Shown: piece after piece, positions 44,318 to 53,373 of the stretch | Layout of the letters: every line of letters begins with the position of its first letter | How positions within the stretch are numbered: the stretch's first letter is position 1 | NCBI GenBank assembly: GCA_947501105.1 | Contig: CANMUP010000003.1 | Location: forward strand, 124,001 to 188,000 | Direction: 5' to 3' | From: an uncultured Flaviramulus sp. | GTDB lineage: Bacteria > Bacteroidota > Bacteroidia > Flavobacteriales > Flavobacteriaceae | DNA: 64,000 nucleotides | Made by a program: the position numbers and the translations under genes | Notes under the pieces: model-generated | Database searches by the model: none | What the model saw: only the letters and a program-made list of their open reading frames with translations | Told to the model about the DNA's origin: nothing

Positions 44318-45447
44318 AAGCCTTCTGCAAATTTATTATAATCACTTTCAGTCAGTCTTGATTTTGCACGTTTCAGACTTGTTTCATTATAATTCTTTAT
44401 CTCTAAATTATTTGGGGTAATTTGTAACGCTCTATAATACCAGCTATTAAGAAAGTTATACCATTCTTTATCAAAATGTGAATAATGTTTATTATAATAT
44501 TCGACTTTAGTAAATAGTGAATTCCAGATTTCGGTATCATTATAATTTTCTTTGACATTAATAGATAATAATATTATTTCACGATTAAGTCTATTCTTAC
44601 TTGCAAAAACAGTGTCAATTTTTGCTAATTCACTAAATAACAATTTATTTATTTCATCATTAGAAAGGTTGTTATAAGATTTACCATATAAACCTTTTGG
44701 AGTCTCAAATGCAAATGACATAAGTCCACTAATAAATTTATCGATTCTTTCTTTGCCATATAATTCTGAATATTTATTCCTGTTTACGATAACAAATTTG
44801 CTTAAAGGAGAGAAAATTGAATAGGAGTAGTTCTCAATTAGGTGAAAGTATTGTGGCATATACCATTTATCCTGAGGAATGTCCTGAAAATAATCAAATA
44901 GAAGTGAGTCCTTTTCAATTGGACTTAAATAACCAACAAAGGAACTAAATTCAGTAATATCTTGTATGTTTAATTCATAATCAGATAAAGAATTCGGAAT
45001 CGTATTATATGAAAATTCTTCATTTACAACTGTATAACCTAATTCTAAAAACTCCGTAGGTCCTTTATACCCAACATGCTTAAGTTCGATTTCTAATTGA
45101 GGAGATAAAAATAATAATGTTGGGTAGGCTTTAACTTCAAACTTATTTGCCAAAGTAATACCTTCTCCTCTTTCAGCGTCATATTTAAGACAAATAAAAT
45201 TCTTGTTGTAGAAGTCTCCAATTATTGAATCTGTAAAAACGAAGTTATCCATTTTTTTACATGGTCCACACCAAGATGTTGAAAAATCTATGAATATTGG
45301 TCTATTCAGTTCTTTAGAGATTTTAATGGCTTCTTCAAAAGATTCTGAGTAAAATTCAATTCCTTTTATAGAATGATTTTGTTTTTTTGTTTTATTACCA
45401 CAACTAAATAAAATTAGAGAAGCTAAAATAAATAGTAAGTTTTTCAT
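44251..45447 (-). CDS. Thioredoxin-domain lipoprotein (cassette gene)
   Basis: 398 residues. The signal ends in a lipobox (LILFSCGNK). A thioredoxin fold at about 30-145 has the redox motif STSWCGPCKKMDNFVF and the cis-Pro region VKAYPTLLFLS. The remaining ~250 residues are mostly helical with no recognised domain. It is probably an envelope disulfide reductase of unknown partner. The C-terminus is probably cut by a frameshift. The whole gene sits between inverted GTTATAGGGC / GCCCTATAAC ends, so it looks like an acquired cassette. Confidence 0.82.
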   Translation of the reverse strand: MKNLLFILASLILFSCGNKTKKQNHSIKGIEFYSESFEEAIKISKELNRPIFIDFSTSWCGPCKKMDNFVFTDSIIGDFYNKNFICLKYDAERGEGITLANKFEVKAYPTLLFLSPQLEIELKHVGYKGPTEFLELGYTVVNEEFSYNTIPNSLSDYELNIQDITEFSSFVGYLSPIEKDSLLFDYFQDIPQDKWYMPQYFHLIENYSYSIFSPLSKFVIVNRNKYSELYGKERIDKFISGLMSFAFETPKGLYGKSYNNLSNDEINKLLFSELAKIDTVFASKNRLNREIILLSINVKENYNDTEIWNSLFTKVEYYNKHYSHFDKEWYNFLNSWYYRALQITPNNLEIKNYNETSLKRAKSRLTESDYNKFAEGLCLKQFRGSYQVRNKVKTVRKN

Positions 45448-45477
45448 AATTTAAATTGGATTGGGTGAAGGTTAAAT

Positions 45478-45523
45478 GCCCTATAACGATTTGATATGAA
45501 ATCGTTTCAATGTTTTATATCTA
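45478..45523. repeat. 43-bp cassette repeat, copy B, with inverted end
   Basis: GCCCTATAAC (45478-45487) mirrors the other cassette end. The following sequence matches 36601-36643 at about 35 of 43 positions and contains GATATGAAA / TTTTATATC as a hairpin. The CTGAAAC...GTTCAG word at 45530-45544 resembles other dispersed repeats. Confidence 0.65.
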
Positions 45524-45614
45524 CCGATACTGAAACAAGTTCAGCACAAGTAAGCGAAGTTAGAATTTTCTTATCAAAGCATCAATACGAAGTTGTACGT
45601 ATTTTTTAATTGCA

Positions 45615-46970
45615 CTAGTTATTAGTAGTTACTTTAGTTAATTGCATTGGAGAGTCAATACCCTTAAGTTGTATGACTTCATTATTCTCGTTAAGAATAA
45701 ATTGAATTCTCTCTTTTATTCCATCCACAATAAAAATAGTATCACCCTTTGGAATTAATTTAAAATTGACATTATTTCCAGTTATTTTAGCATAAAGACC
45801 TGTTGCTCTAACAGAAATTGTAATTTCTATCGTAGCATCTTTGTAAGTGCCAGCATATTTTTCATAATCATTGGCGTCTATTGTTTCTTTGCTTTTATTT
45901 TGCGGTAAAAAATCAATAACTTTATCATAATTAGACGGAGCAATGTGCTTTGAGTTATTTTCTTTTAAATAATTTAGAGCCGCTATATATGCTTTAGTAA
46001 AGGCTTCCTCACTTGATGTCTTAATATTTGGAATAACACCAACTTGTTCAAAACTAGTTTTTGTAATCGCATTTATTGTAGTTTCAGAAGCTATGCTTAC
46101 TGAAAACCTTTCAGAAACTTTATGTGACATGGCACCATTGCCTGCGCCTCTAGTTGTTTCTCCAATTATAGTCGCTCTTTTTAAATGCTTTAGCATATAA
46201 GCTAAAGACTCTGCAGCAGAAGCACTACGGCTATTTACTAAAATATATAGAGGGAGATTTGGCAGTTTCTTTCCTGGAATATCTTTAGATGTCCAAATAC
46301 CATGTCTTTTATTTTCATATCTATAATAGTAATCTGAAAGGTGAATGGGCTCACCATCAAATAAATAACTAATTAGATATGCGACTATAGCTTCAAAGCC
46401 ACCACTATTATTTCTAACATCTATAATTAAAGCATCTGTATTTTTTAATGTATTGAATGAAGCTGTAATCACTTTTTTTGCTTCTTCAAAGTGACCCCAA
46501 TTTGTAAAATGATTAATCTTTAAATAGCCAATATTCCCATCGAGGACTTTAATTTCTTGAAATCCATAATTACTCCAAGCGCCCTTTGGATCTAACCTTT
46601 TAATTATTTCTTTGTTTTGCGAACTAGTATTTAATGAATTAAAACTAACACTCATATGTAAATCTCCATTTACAGACCTTAAATCACTTGTTAGTTGACG
46701 TGCAAATTCTTCAGGCTGAGTAATCTTATCATAAGCTCCATTTTTTAGCTTTGAAGTAATAATATGACTCATTTCTTTTCCTTTTTCTAAAGAGACATAA
46801 TATAATTTTACCAATTTAGAAATGGAATCTACAACAGTTGTTGTTTCTTTTTTAGTAAGTGGTTTTATTGTTTTCTCTTGAGCAGTAATAGTTTGAGTTA
46901 TAAAGAACGCGAAAACTAAAATTGTAATGCTTAAAATTGTTTTTAATTGTACTGATTTTATTGATTTCAT
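45615..46970 (-). CDS. Secreted S41-family (C-terminal processing) peptidase
   Basis: 451 residues with a signal peptide (ILSITILVFAFFITQTITAQ). The catalytic core lies at about 130-320: IGYLKINHFTNWGHFEEA, ALIIDVRNNSGG, and the nucleophile Ser in LVNSRSASAAESLAYML. The C-terminal ~100 residues (YEKYAGTYKDATIEITISVRATGLYAKITG) form a small beta domain as in other S41/beta-lactamase-related proteins. It lacks a PDZ domain, as do interphotoreceptor retinoid-binding-type S41 members. Probably periplasmic. Confidence 0.9.
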   Translation of the reverse strand: MKSIKSVQLKTILSITILVFAFFITQTITAQEKTIKPLTKKETTTVVDSISKLVKLYYVSLEKGKEMSHIITSKLKNGAYDKITQPEEFARQLTSDLRSVNGDLHMSVSFNSLNTSSQNKEIIKRLDPKGAWSNYGFQEIKVLDGNIGYLKINHFTNWGHFEEAKKVITASFNTLKNTDALIIDVRNNSGGFEAIVAYLISYLFDGEPIHLSDYYYRYENKRHGIWTSKDIPGKKLPNLPLYILVNSRSASAAESLAYMLKHLKRATIIGETTRGAGNGAMSHKVSERFSVSIASETTINAITKTSFEQVGVIPNIKTSSEEAFTKAYIAALNYLKENNSKHIAPSNYDKVIDFLPQNKSKETIDANDYEKYAGTYKDATIEITISVRATGLYAKITGNNVNFKLIPKGDTIFIVDGIKERIQFILNENNEVIQLKGIDSPMQLTKVTTNN

Positions 46971-46994
46971 ATGAAGACGTATCTAATTTTAAAA

Positions 46995-47002
46995 CAAAAA
47001 TA
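46995..47002 (-). promoter_or_regulatory. -7 element of the S41 gene
   Basis: TATTTTTG on the minus strand, 24 bp before the ATG; no -33 element seen. Confidence 0.35.
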
Positions 47003-47047
47003 GATAAGTATAGATTTATAAAATAGTATGAGATTAGCTTGTAGATG

Positions 47048-47842
47048 TTAAAATTTACGGAAGTGACTCGGAAGGAAACCTGTCATTATTTTAAAGTTCC
47101 TAATAAAATGACTTTGGTCTGTAAAGCCGCAGCAGAAAGCAATTTCAGAAAGCGACATTTGTGTGTTTTTAATTAACTCAATGCTTTTGTCTATTTTTAA
47201 TTTACGCTGATATTCTCCAAGTGTATAAGAAAAATATTTTCTAAAAAATTTCGAAATAGTTACTGGATGTACACCAACAATTTCCGACATTTCGTTTAGT
47301 GATAATTGTTCATCCCAACGGTCATTCAGCAATTCTATTAATAATTTTATCCATTGCGGTAAATCTTTGTTATTTAAACTTTTAGATTTTGAAACTAGTT
47401 CTAGTAAAAGGCTTTTTACATGAGGCCGACTAGCCTTACTATTAATTAAAAGTTCCTGCTGTATTTTGAGGATTATTGTTTTTGCATCAATATTGTTTTG
47501 AATAGCTAGTTTAACATCGTACTCTGGTAAATCATACATTTTTAAGAAAGCACTACTAATTTCGATATTTGCGCTTTTGGAAACTATTTCTGTAGAAACC
47601 CAACGATGTTTTTCTTCAGCATGATAAAAAAAGATACTTCCTTTCTTTTCAGTATATCTAGATTCTTTAAGTGTATCTGCTTTCCCTCCTTGAAATACAA
47701 AGCATATGTGAAGGTTTTCATGATAATGCCATTCGGGATTATTTTTTTTGATAGAATAATGTGTATTCGTAATAATGCTGCCATCAATTTCAAAGCTGCT
47801 TATGATATCACCTGTATATTCCCCTTTTTTTAATATGTCCAT
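47048..47842 (-). CDS. AraC-family transcriptional regulator (cupin type)
   Basis: 264 residues. An N-terminal cupin half (WHYHENLHICFVFQGGKAD, GSIFFYHAEEKHRWV) precedes the AraC DNA-binding domain (LSLNEMSEIVGVHPVTISKFFRKYFSYTLGEYQRKLKID...LSEIAFCCGFTDQSHFIRNFKIMTGFLPSHFRK). The inducer is unknown. It starts 4 bp after the TfoX-like gene, so it is in the same unit. Confidence 0.92.
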   Translation of the reverse strand: MDILKKGEYTGDIISSFEIDGSIITNTHYSIKKNNPEWHYHENLHICFVFQGGKADTLKESRYTEKKGSIFFYHAEEKHRWVSTEIVSKSANIEISSAFLKMYDLPEYDVKLAIQNNIDAKTIILKIQQELLINSKASRPHVKSLLLELVSKSKSLNNKDLPQWIKLLIELLNDRWDEQLSLNEMSEIVGVHPVTISKFFRKYFSYTLGEYQRKLKIDKSIELIKNTQMSLSEIAFCCGFTDQSHFIRNFKIMTGFLPSHFRKF

Positions 47843-47846
47843 TAAA

Positions 47847-48218
47847 TTATTTTGCTTTCTTACGAGACTTGCTAGCCTTAGCCAAAGGGTTAAATGTTAA
47901 ACACAAATCTACCCAGTAACTTAAATCATCTTCAGTATCAAAACCATCTGGTGTTACAAAAATATAACCGCGCATGGGTCGACCAGTAAAATCCATGGGT
48001 AAACATTCAGGTTTTTCTAATTCATTTAAATAAACGTCTTCACCTATACGAGCCATTAATAAACTATCTCCATATTTCTTATCAATATGGATACCACAAA
48101 GCATTTTATTATCCACTTTAAAGCACAAACCGCCCATCATTTTTAACTCATCAAAATGTATGTGTTTGTCTTTTAAATGTTGCCTAATTCTATCTGCTAA
48201 AAATTCATCGTAAGCCAT
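47847..48218 (-). CDS. TfoX/Sxy N-terminal-domain protein
   Basis: 123 residues. MAYDEFLADRIRQHLKD, KMMGGLCFKVDNKMLCGI and FTGRPMRGYIFVTPDG are typical of the TfoX_N family. Full-length TfoX regulates competence in gammaproteobacteria, but stand-alone TfoX_N proteins in Bacteroidota have no assigned role. The C-terminal KASKSRKKAK is a basic tail. It heads a two-gene unit with an AraC regulator. Confidence 0.9.
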   Translation of the reverse strand: MAYDEFLADRIRQHLKDKHIHFDELKMMGGLCFKVDNKMLCGIHIDKKYGDSLLMARIGEDVYLNELEKPECLPMDFTGRPMRGYIFVTPDGFDTEDDLSYWVDLCLTFNPLAKASKSRKKAK

Positions 48219-48285
48219 AAACTATAATTTAAAAAAATATTACTAGTAAATTTAATACATTTATAGCTTAAACTAACAACACTTT

Positions 48286-49665
48286 ATGGAACAACTTAAA
48301 CAACTTACTGCAGATTTTTCTAGTGCAGTTTGGGGTTTGCCGTTACTTATATTACTTATTGGTGGCGGTTTGTATTTACTTATTCGTTCAAGATTTGCAA
48401 CATTTCGCTTGCTTGGTCATGCTATTCAAGTACTTCGTGGTAAATATGATGACCCAAACGATCCTGGACAGATTAGTCATTTTCAAGCATTAACAACAGC
48501 TTTGTCATCTACCATTGGTATGGGAAATATTGCTGGAGTTGCAGTAGCAATTTCTATTGGTGGTCCTGGAGCAGTATTTTGGATGTGGGTAAGCGCAGTA
48601 GTTGGGATGTCTACCAAGTTTTTTACTTCAACATTAGCAATTATGTTTAGGGGAAAAGACAGTGCAGGCGAATTACAAGGCGGACCCATGTATTTTATTA
48701 TGGAAGGCTTAGGTAAATCATGGAAACCATTAGCAATTATGTTTAGTGTTTGTGGTTTAATAGGCGCATTACCAGTTTTTAATGTCAATCAACTCACTCA
48801 AGCTGTTAATGATATTTTGCTTAAACCTAATGGGTTTGAGATTGGGTTTACATCAAATTTAATTGTTGGATTGGTATTAGTTAGTATTACTGGTGTTGTT
48901 ATTCTTGGTGGTTTAGGGCGTATAAGTAAAACAGCATCTAAAATGGTACCTTCAATGGTATTACTTTATTTTATTTCTGTACTGATTATTTTAGCTGTAA
49001 ATATTGAAACGGTTCCTAAATATTTTGCAATGATTTTTACTGATGCTTTCGCAGCAAATAATTTTAAAGGTGATGCTTTTTTTGGTGGCCTTGTTGGAGG
49101 ACTAATATTATTAGGAATTAAACGAGGCGCTTTTTCAAACGAAGCTGGTATTGGTACAGCACCATTAGCACATGGTGCAGCTAAAACTGATGAGCCAGTT
49201 CGCGAGGGTTTAGTGGCTATGTTAGGACCAGCGATTGATACATTAATTGTTTGTACACTTACAGCGTTGGCTATTTTAGTAACAGGTGTTTGGGAAACAA
49301 CTTCTGATAATGGCGTGAGCTTAACAGCATCTGCTTTTAGTGAGGCTATACCAGGATTTGGAAAATATTTGTTATTGGTATGTATTGCAGTGTTTAGTAT
49401 ATCTTCACTATTTTCATATTCATATTACGGATCAAAATGTATGTCGTTTTTAATTGGTGCGGATAAAAAACACTATTATAATTACTTTTATATAGTGAGC
49501 ATTATTCTAGGAGCGACAACAAGTTTAGACATGATGATAAACCTTATAGATGGAGTATTTGCTTTAATGGCTATACCAACTATGCTGTCAACTATCATAC
49601 TTGCGCCAAAAGTTGTAAAAGAGTTATCTGCTTATAAAAAACGTTTAAAAGAAAATAAATTATGA
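48286..49665 (+). CDS. AgcS-family Na+/alanine (amino acid) symporter
   Basis: 459 residues with about 11 membrane helices. ALTTALSSTIGMGNIAGVAVAISIGGPGAVFWMW is the diagnostic Na+:alanine symporter signature; GIKRGAFSNEAGIGTAPLAHGAAKT is the second. It imports alanine or glycine with sodium. The stop overlaps the DUF4212 start by 4 bp (ATGA), so it is cotranscribed with the next two genes. Confidence 0.94.
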   Translation: MEQLKQLTADFSSAVWGLPLLILLIGGGLYLLIRSRFATFRLLGHAIQVLRGKYDDPNDPGQISHFQALTTALSSTIGMGNIAGVAVAISIGGPGAVFWMWVSAVVGMSTKFFTSTLAIMFRGKDSAGELQGGPMYFIMEGLGKSWKPLAIMFSVCGLIGALPVFNVNQLTQAVNDILLKPNGFEIGFTSNLIVGLVLVSITGVVILGGLGRISKTASKMVPSMVLLYFISVLIILAVNIETVPKYFAMIFTDAFAANNFKGDAFFGGLVGGLILLGIKRGAFSNEAGIGTAPLAHGAAKTDEPVREGLVAMLGPAIDTLIVCTLTALAILVTGVWETTSDNGVSLTASAFSEAIPGFGKYLLLVCIAVFSISSLFSYSYYGSKCMSFLIGADKKHYYNYFYIVSIILGATTSLDMMINLIDGVFALMAIPTMLSTIILAPKVVKELSAYKKRLKENKL

Positions 49666-49919
49666 CCAACAAAAGTAAACCTAAAGCCTATTGGAAAGAA
49701 AACATTAGGTATGTTCTCATATTGCTAGTTATATGGTTTTTGGTGTCATTTGGTGCTGGAATCATTTTTAAGGATGCTTTAAACGAAATTAAAATTGGAG
49801 GATTTAAACTAGGGTTTTGGTTTGCACAACAGGGCTCTATGTATGTGTTTGTAATTCTCATTTTTGTATATGTTCGCTTGATGAATAAATTAGATAAAAA
49901 GTATGGTTATGATGAATAG
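49662..49919 (+). CDS. DUF4212 small membrane subunit of a sodium-solute symporter
   Basis: 85 residues, two helices (YVLILLVIWFLVSFGAGIIF; GSMYVFVILIFVYVRLMNKL) with the conserved FWFAQQGS motif. DUF4212 proteins nearly always precede a VC_2705-type symporter gene and are thought to be its partner subunit. It overlaps both neighbours, by 4 and 17 bp. Confidence 0.92.
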   Translation: MTNKSKPKAYWKENIRYVLILLVIWFLVSFGAGIIFKDALNEIKIGGFKLGFWFAQQGSMYVFVILIFVYVRLMNKLDKKYGYDE

Positions 49920-51693
49920 TTTATTGATAGCAGAACAAGTAAGCGTTCAAAATTGGACATATATTTTAGTAGGTTTAACATTTACTTTATACATAGGTAT
50001 TGCTATTTGGTCCAGAGCAGGATCAACTAAAGAATTTTATGTTGCAGGTGGAGGTGTTTCCCCCTTGGCCAACGGTATGGCAACTGCTGCCGATTGGATG
50101 AGTGCAGCTTCTTTTATTTCAATGGCAGGAATTATATCTTTTGCTGGTTATGATGGTGCCGTGTATTTAATGGGTTGGACCGGAGGTTATGTGTTGTTAG
50201 CTTTACTTCTAGCACCTTATTTAAGGAAGTTTGGAAAATTTACAGTGCCCGATTTTATTGGTGATAGATACTATTCCAATACAGCACGTACAGTTGGTGT
50301 GTTTTGTGCGCTTTTAGTGTCATTTACTTATGTAGCTGGACAAATGCGAGGCGTTGGATTAGTGTTTTCTCGTTTCTTAGAAGTTGATATTAATACAGGT
50401 GTAATTATAGGAATGATTATCGTATTATTCTATGCGGTTTTAGGCGGTATGAAAGGCATTACATATACGCAAGTTGCACAATACTGTGTGTTGATTTTTG
50501 CTTTTATGGTACCAGCCATTTTTATTTCTATACAAATGACAGGAAACCCGATTCCACAATTAGGATTTGGTAGTGAATTAGCAGATGGCTCAGGAACTTA
50601 CTTACTTGATAAATTAGATGGTTTAAGCACTGATCTTGGTTTTGCTGAATATACTGAAGGCTCAAAACCTTTAATTGATGTGTTTGCAATAACATTAGCA
50701 TTAATGGTTGGTACAGCAGGATTACCACATGTTATTGTGCGTTTCTTTACAGTTAAACGTGTTAAAGATGCTCGTAAATCTGCAGGTATTGCATTATTGC
50801 TTATTGTGATCTTATATACAACAGCACCAGCAGTTTCTGTTTTTGCAAGAACAAATATGATTGAAACGGTTTCAAATCAACCTTATGCTAATGTGCCTGA
50901 ATGGTTTAAAAAATGGGAGACTACTGAATTAGTAGTGTTTAATGATAAAAACGATGATGGGCTTATTAAATATTTATCTGGTGATGCATTTTTGAGAGGA
51001 GAGGATGGTAAATTTGATTTTAAGAAACCTAATCCAAATACAAAAAATGAGTTGTATGTAGATAGGGATATTATGGTTTTAGCTAACCCAGAAATTGCTC
51101 AATTACCAAATTGGGTTATAGCTTTAGTAGCTGCTGGGGCTTTAGCAGCAGCATTATCTACGGCAGCAGGATTATTATTAGTTATTTCAGCATCAGTTTC
51201 TCATGATTTAATTAAGAAAATGATAAATCCAAAGATTTCAGAAAAAGGCGAATTGGTAGCTGCACGTTTATCAGCAGTTGTTGCTGTTTGTGTTGCTGGT
51301 TATTTTGGAATTAATCCTCCTGGTTTTGTTGCAGCGACTGTAGCATTAGCTTTTGGTTTAGCGGCAGCCTCATTTTTTCCGGCAATTATTTTAGGAATTT
51401 TTTATAAGCGAATGAATAAGGAAGGGGCTATTGCAGGTATGGTAGTTGGTATTACTGCTATGTTGTTATATATGATTAAGTATAAATTAGGCTGGTTTGA
51501 TGAAGTTGTTCCAGATAAAAGTGAATGGTGGTTTGGTATTTCGCCCGAAGGCTTTGGTACGGTAGCTATGTTACTTAATTTTATAGTATCTATTACAATT
51601 ATGAAGTTTACCAAAGCACCTCCAAAAGAAGTCCAAGACATTGTTGAAAATATTAGAATACCAAGTGGAGCAGGAGAAGCTGTAAATCATTAA
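49903..51693 (+). CDS. Sodium:solute symporter, VC_2705 / acetate-permease-like
   Basis: 596 residues with about 13 helices. Typical SSS segments are KEFYVAGGGVSPLANGMATAADWMSAASFISMAG, AGQMRGVGLVFSRF and GTAGLPHVIVRFFTVKRVKDARKS. A soluble insert of about 70 residues (SVFARTNMIETVSN...DRDIMVLANPE) is specific to this subfamily. It is related to ActP acetate permease, but the substrate is unproven. Starts at 49903, 49909 and 49912 are all possible. It ends 4 bp into the convergent PNPOx gene. Confidence 0.92.
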   Translation: MVMMNSLLIAEQVSVQNWTYILVGLTFTLYIGIAIWSRAGSTKEFYVAGGGVSPLANGMATAADWMSAASFISMAGIISFAGYDGAVYLMGWTGGYVLLALLLAPYLRKFGKFTVPDFIGDRYYSNTARTVGVFCALLVSFTYVAGQMRGVGLVFSRFLEVDINTGVIIGMIIVLFYAVLGGMKGITYTQVAQYCVLIFAFMVPAIFISIQMTGNPIPQLGFGSELADGSGTYLLDKLDGLSTDLGFAEYTEGSKPLIDVFAITLALMVGTAGLPHVIVRFFTVKRVKDARKSAGIALLLIVILYTTAPAVSVFARTNMIETVSNQPYANVPEWFKKWETTELVVFNDKNDDGLIKYLSGDAFLRGEDGKFDFKKPNPNTKNELYVDRDIMVLANPEIAQLPNWVIALVAAGALAAALSTAAGLLLVISASVSHDLIKKMINPKISEKGELVAARLSAVVAVCVAGYFGINPPGFVAATVALAFGLAAASFFPAIILGIFYKRMNKEGAIAGMVVGITAMLLYMIKYKLGWFDEVVPDKSEWWFGISPEGFGTVAMLLNFIVSITIMKFTKAPPKEVQDIVENIRIPSGAGEAVNH

Positions 51694-52139
51694 AGACCAT
51701 AGGTCTTTTTTGCACTTTCAATTTGCTGTTCTTCTGTTGTTTCAGGATATAAAATATATTTTGGCGCAAGTATGGGTTTGATGCTTTCTACTTTTATTTT
51801 TGTTATGGTAGAAAATGGAAATTTCCCTTCTGCCATTTTTAGCAAAACAGTTTCCATACTAGAAAAAGTTTTATCTTTTTTATCAATAATAAACCCTTTT
51901 CCTTTTACTTGATAGCCTTTTTGAACAAAAACATCAATAAAGCTTACACATACATTCGAGTTTTGCTTAATGTTTTTTAAGGTTTGAGGAGAAGCAATAT
52001 TTGCAACTATGATATAATTTTCATCATAATAATTAAAAATCTCTTTTGGTGAGACATTAGGAATATTATTAATTGAAGCTGTTGCTAACCAGCATAAAAC
52101 ACTTTTATCTATACATTTTTTTACTTTCGTGGTAAGCAT
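51690..52139 (-). CDS. Pyridoxamine 5'-phosphate oxidase-like flavin-binding protein
   Basis: 149 residues with a split-barrel fold: VLCWLATASINNIPNVSPKEIF, YIIVANIASPQTLKNIKQNSNVCVSFID and YQVKGKGFIID. Members bind FMN or F420 and include many oxidoreductases of unknown substrate. It is tail-to-tail with the symporter (4-bp overlap) and 15 bp from the Lrp gene upstream, hence probably cotranscribed with lrp. Confidence 0.88.
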   Translation of the reverse strand: MLTTKVKKCIDKSVLCWLATASINNIPNVSPKEIFNYYDENYIIVANIASPQTLKNIKQNSNVCVSFIDVFVQKGYQVKGKGFIIDKKDKTFSSMETVLLKMAEGKFPFSTITKIKVESIKPILAPKYILYPETTEEQQIESAKKTYGL

Positions 52140-52154
52140 ATTATATATTATTTG

Positions 52155-52598
52155 TTAAAAATACGAGTTATAAATACGTCTGTCTACTACAGCAGAAAGA
52201 ATTAAAGAAGTTGTCAATTCACCAAAATGTGATAATGTAATATTTAGCTCTTCTAAATGTCTTGTGTTTCTAACATTGGCTTTCATCATTAAACAGTCAT
52301 TACCGGTTAGTTTGTAGCATTCGGTTATTTCTGGTTTTGTTTTAATGAATTTATGAAATTTTTCTACCTGTCCGAAACGGATTTTTGCAGATATAAATAC
52401 GCCCATTGAGTATCCAATAGCTTCCATTCCTAATTTAACTTCATAGCGATTAATTATACCTGCATCTTCCATTTTTTGAATGCGTTCAGCAACCGAAGGT
52501 GATGAGAGTCCTACTTTCTTTGAAAGCTCAGTTAAAGGCATTCTTGCATTTAATTGTAATTGTTCTAATATTAGCCAATTTATTTTATCTACATTCAT
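52155..52598 (-). CDS. Lrp/AsnC-family transcriptional regulator
   Basis: 147 residues. An N-terminal winged HTH (MNVDKINWLILEQLQLNARMPLTELSKKVGLSSPSVAERIQKMEDAGIINRYE) precedes the RAM ligand domain (FISAKIRFGQVEKFHKFI...CYKLTGNDCLMMKANV). Members sense amino acids. The upstream divergent region carries the small ORF and DinB gene. Confidence 0.93.
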   Translation of the reverse strand: MNVDKINWLILEQLQLNARMPLTELSKKVGLSSPSVAERIQKMEDAGIINRYEVKLGMEAIGYSMGVFISAKIRFGQVEKFHKFIKTKPEITECYKLTGNDCLMMKANVRNTRHLEELNITLSHFGELTTSLILSAVVDRRIYNSYF

Positions 52599-52689
52599 AA
52601 TTTAGGTATTAATTATAATAAACATTTAAAAATAAGGTGAATATTTAATTATTCAAAATATATTAATTTTTTATAATACTTCTGTTGTC

Positions 52690-52697
52690 TAATTTTG
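52690..52697 (+). promoter_or_regulatory. -7 element upstream of the small ORF and DinB gene
   Basis: TAATTTTG fits TAnnTTTG. It lies 11 bp before the small ORF's ATG, so the leader would be only about 5 nt. Confidence 0.5.
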
Positions 52698-52708
52698 GTA
52701 TAGAAAAT

Positions 52709-52834
52709 ATGTTCAATTTAAAACCTTGTATTACTAATTATAATACAACTGATGCTCATCTAGATGAATTAATAAACTTGCTAAATAAAAAGCGAGCTAT
52801 TTATAAAAAAGAACATAATTTAGTAACTGTTTAA
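52709..52834 (+). CDS. Small ORF (41 aa), not in the ORF track
   Basis: The ATG follows a -7 element by 11 bp and the stop is 12 bp before the DinB gene. The product (MFNLKPCITNYNTTDAHLDE...) is mostly helical and basic at its C-terminus (LINLLNKKRAIYKKEHN). No family was recognised. It could be a small protein, an upstream leader peptide controlling the DinB gene, or the start of a decayed gene. Confidence 0.5.
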   Translation: MFNLKPCITNYNTTDAHLDELINLLNKKRAIYKKEHNLVTV

Positions 52835-52846
52835 ATAAAAAAAATA

Positions 52847-53365
52847 ATGACTACAAAAGATTTAAAACAAAGCGAATACAATGAATATTATGAAAGATAT
52901 ATTAATAAAGTATCAAATAATATTACATTAATTGAAGGCTTTAAAGTTGGAGCAGATAATGTATTACAGTTTTTTCAATCCATTCCATCAGGTAAACTTA
53001 ACTATAAATATGCAGAGGGCAAATGGAGTGTAAAAGAGGTTTTTCAGCATTTAATTGATACTGAGCGTGTATTTATGCACCGTTGTTTTAGAATCGCACG
53101 TCATGACGATACAGCACTAGCTGGTTTTGATCAAAACATATATGTTGAACCTTCGCAAGCTAGTAATAAAAGTATTGAGTCTCTTATTGAAGAATTTAAA
53201 GCTGTTAGACAAAGTTCAATATTATTATTGCAAAGCTTAAAACAGGACGATTTAGAATTCATAGGTAATGCTAATAATAGTGCTATGTCTGCTAGAGCAG
53301 CAGCTTTTACTGTTATTGGTCACGATATTTGGCATATGAGTGTTATAAAAAAACTCTATTTGTAA
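52847..53365 (+). CDS. DinB-superfamily protein
   Basis: 172 residues, helical. KYAEGKWSVKEVFQHLIDTERVFMHRCFRIAR and VIGHDIWHMSVIKKLYL contain the three histidines of the DinB metal site. The family contains thiol-dependent S-transferases and other metalloenzymes; no substrate can be named. It is adjacent to and convergent with the Bcr/CflA exporter. Confidence 0.88.
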   Translation: MTTKDLKQSEYNEYYERYINKVSNNITLIEGFKVGADNVLQFFQSIPSGKLNYKYAEGKWSVKEVFQHLIDTERVFMHRCFRIARHDDTALAGFDQNIYVEPSQASNKSIESLIEEFKAVRQSSILLLQSLKQDDLEFIGNANNSAMSARAAAFTVIGHDIWHMSVIKKLYL

Positions 53366-53373
53366 AAATCAAT

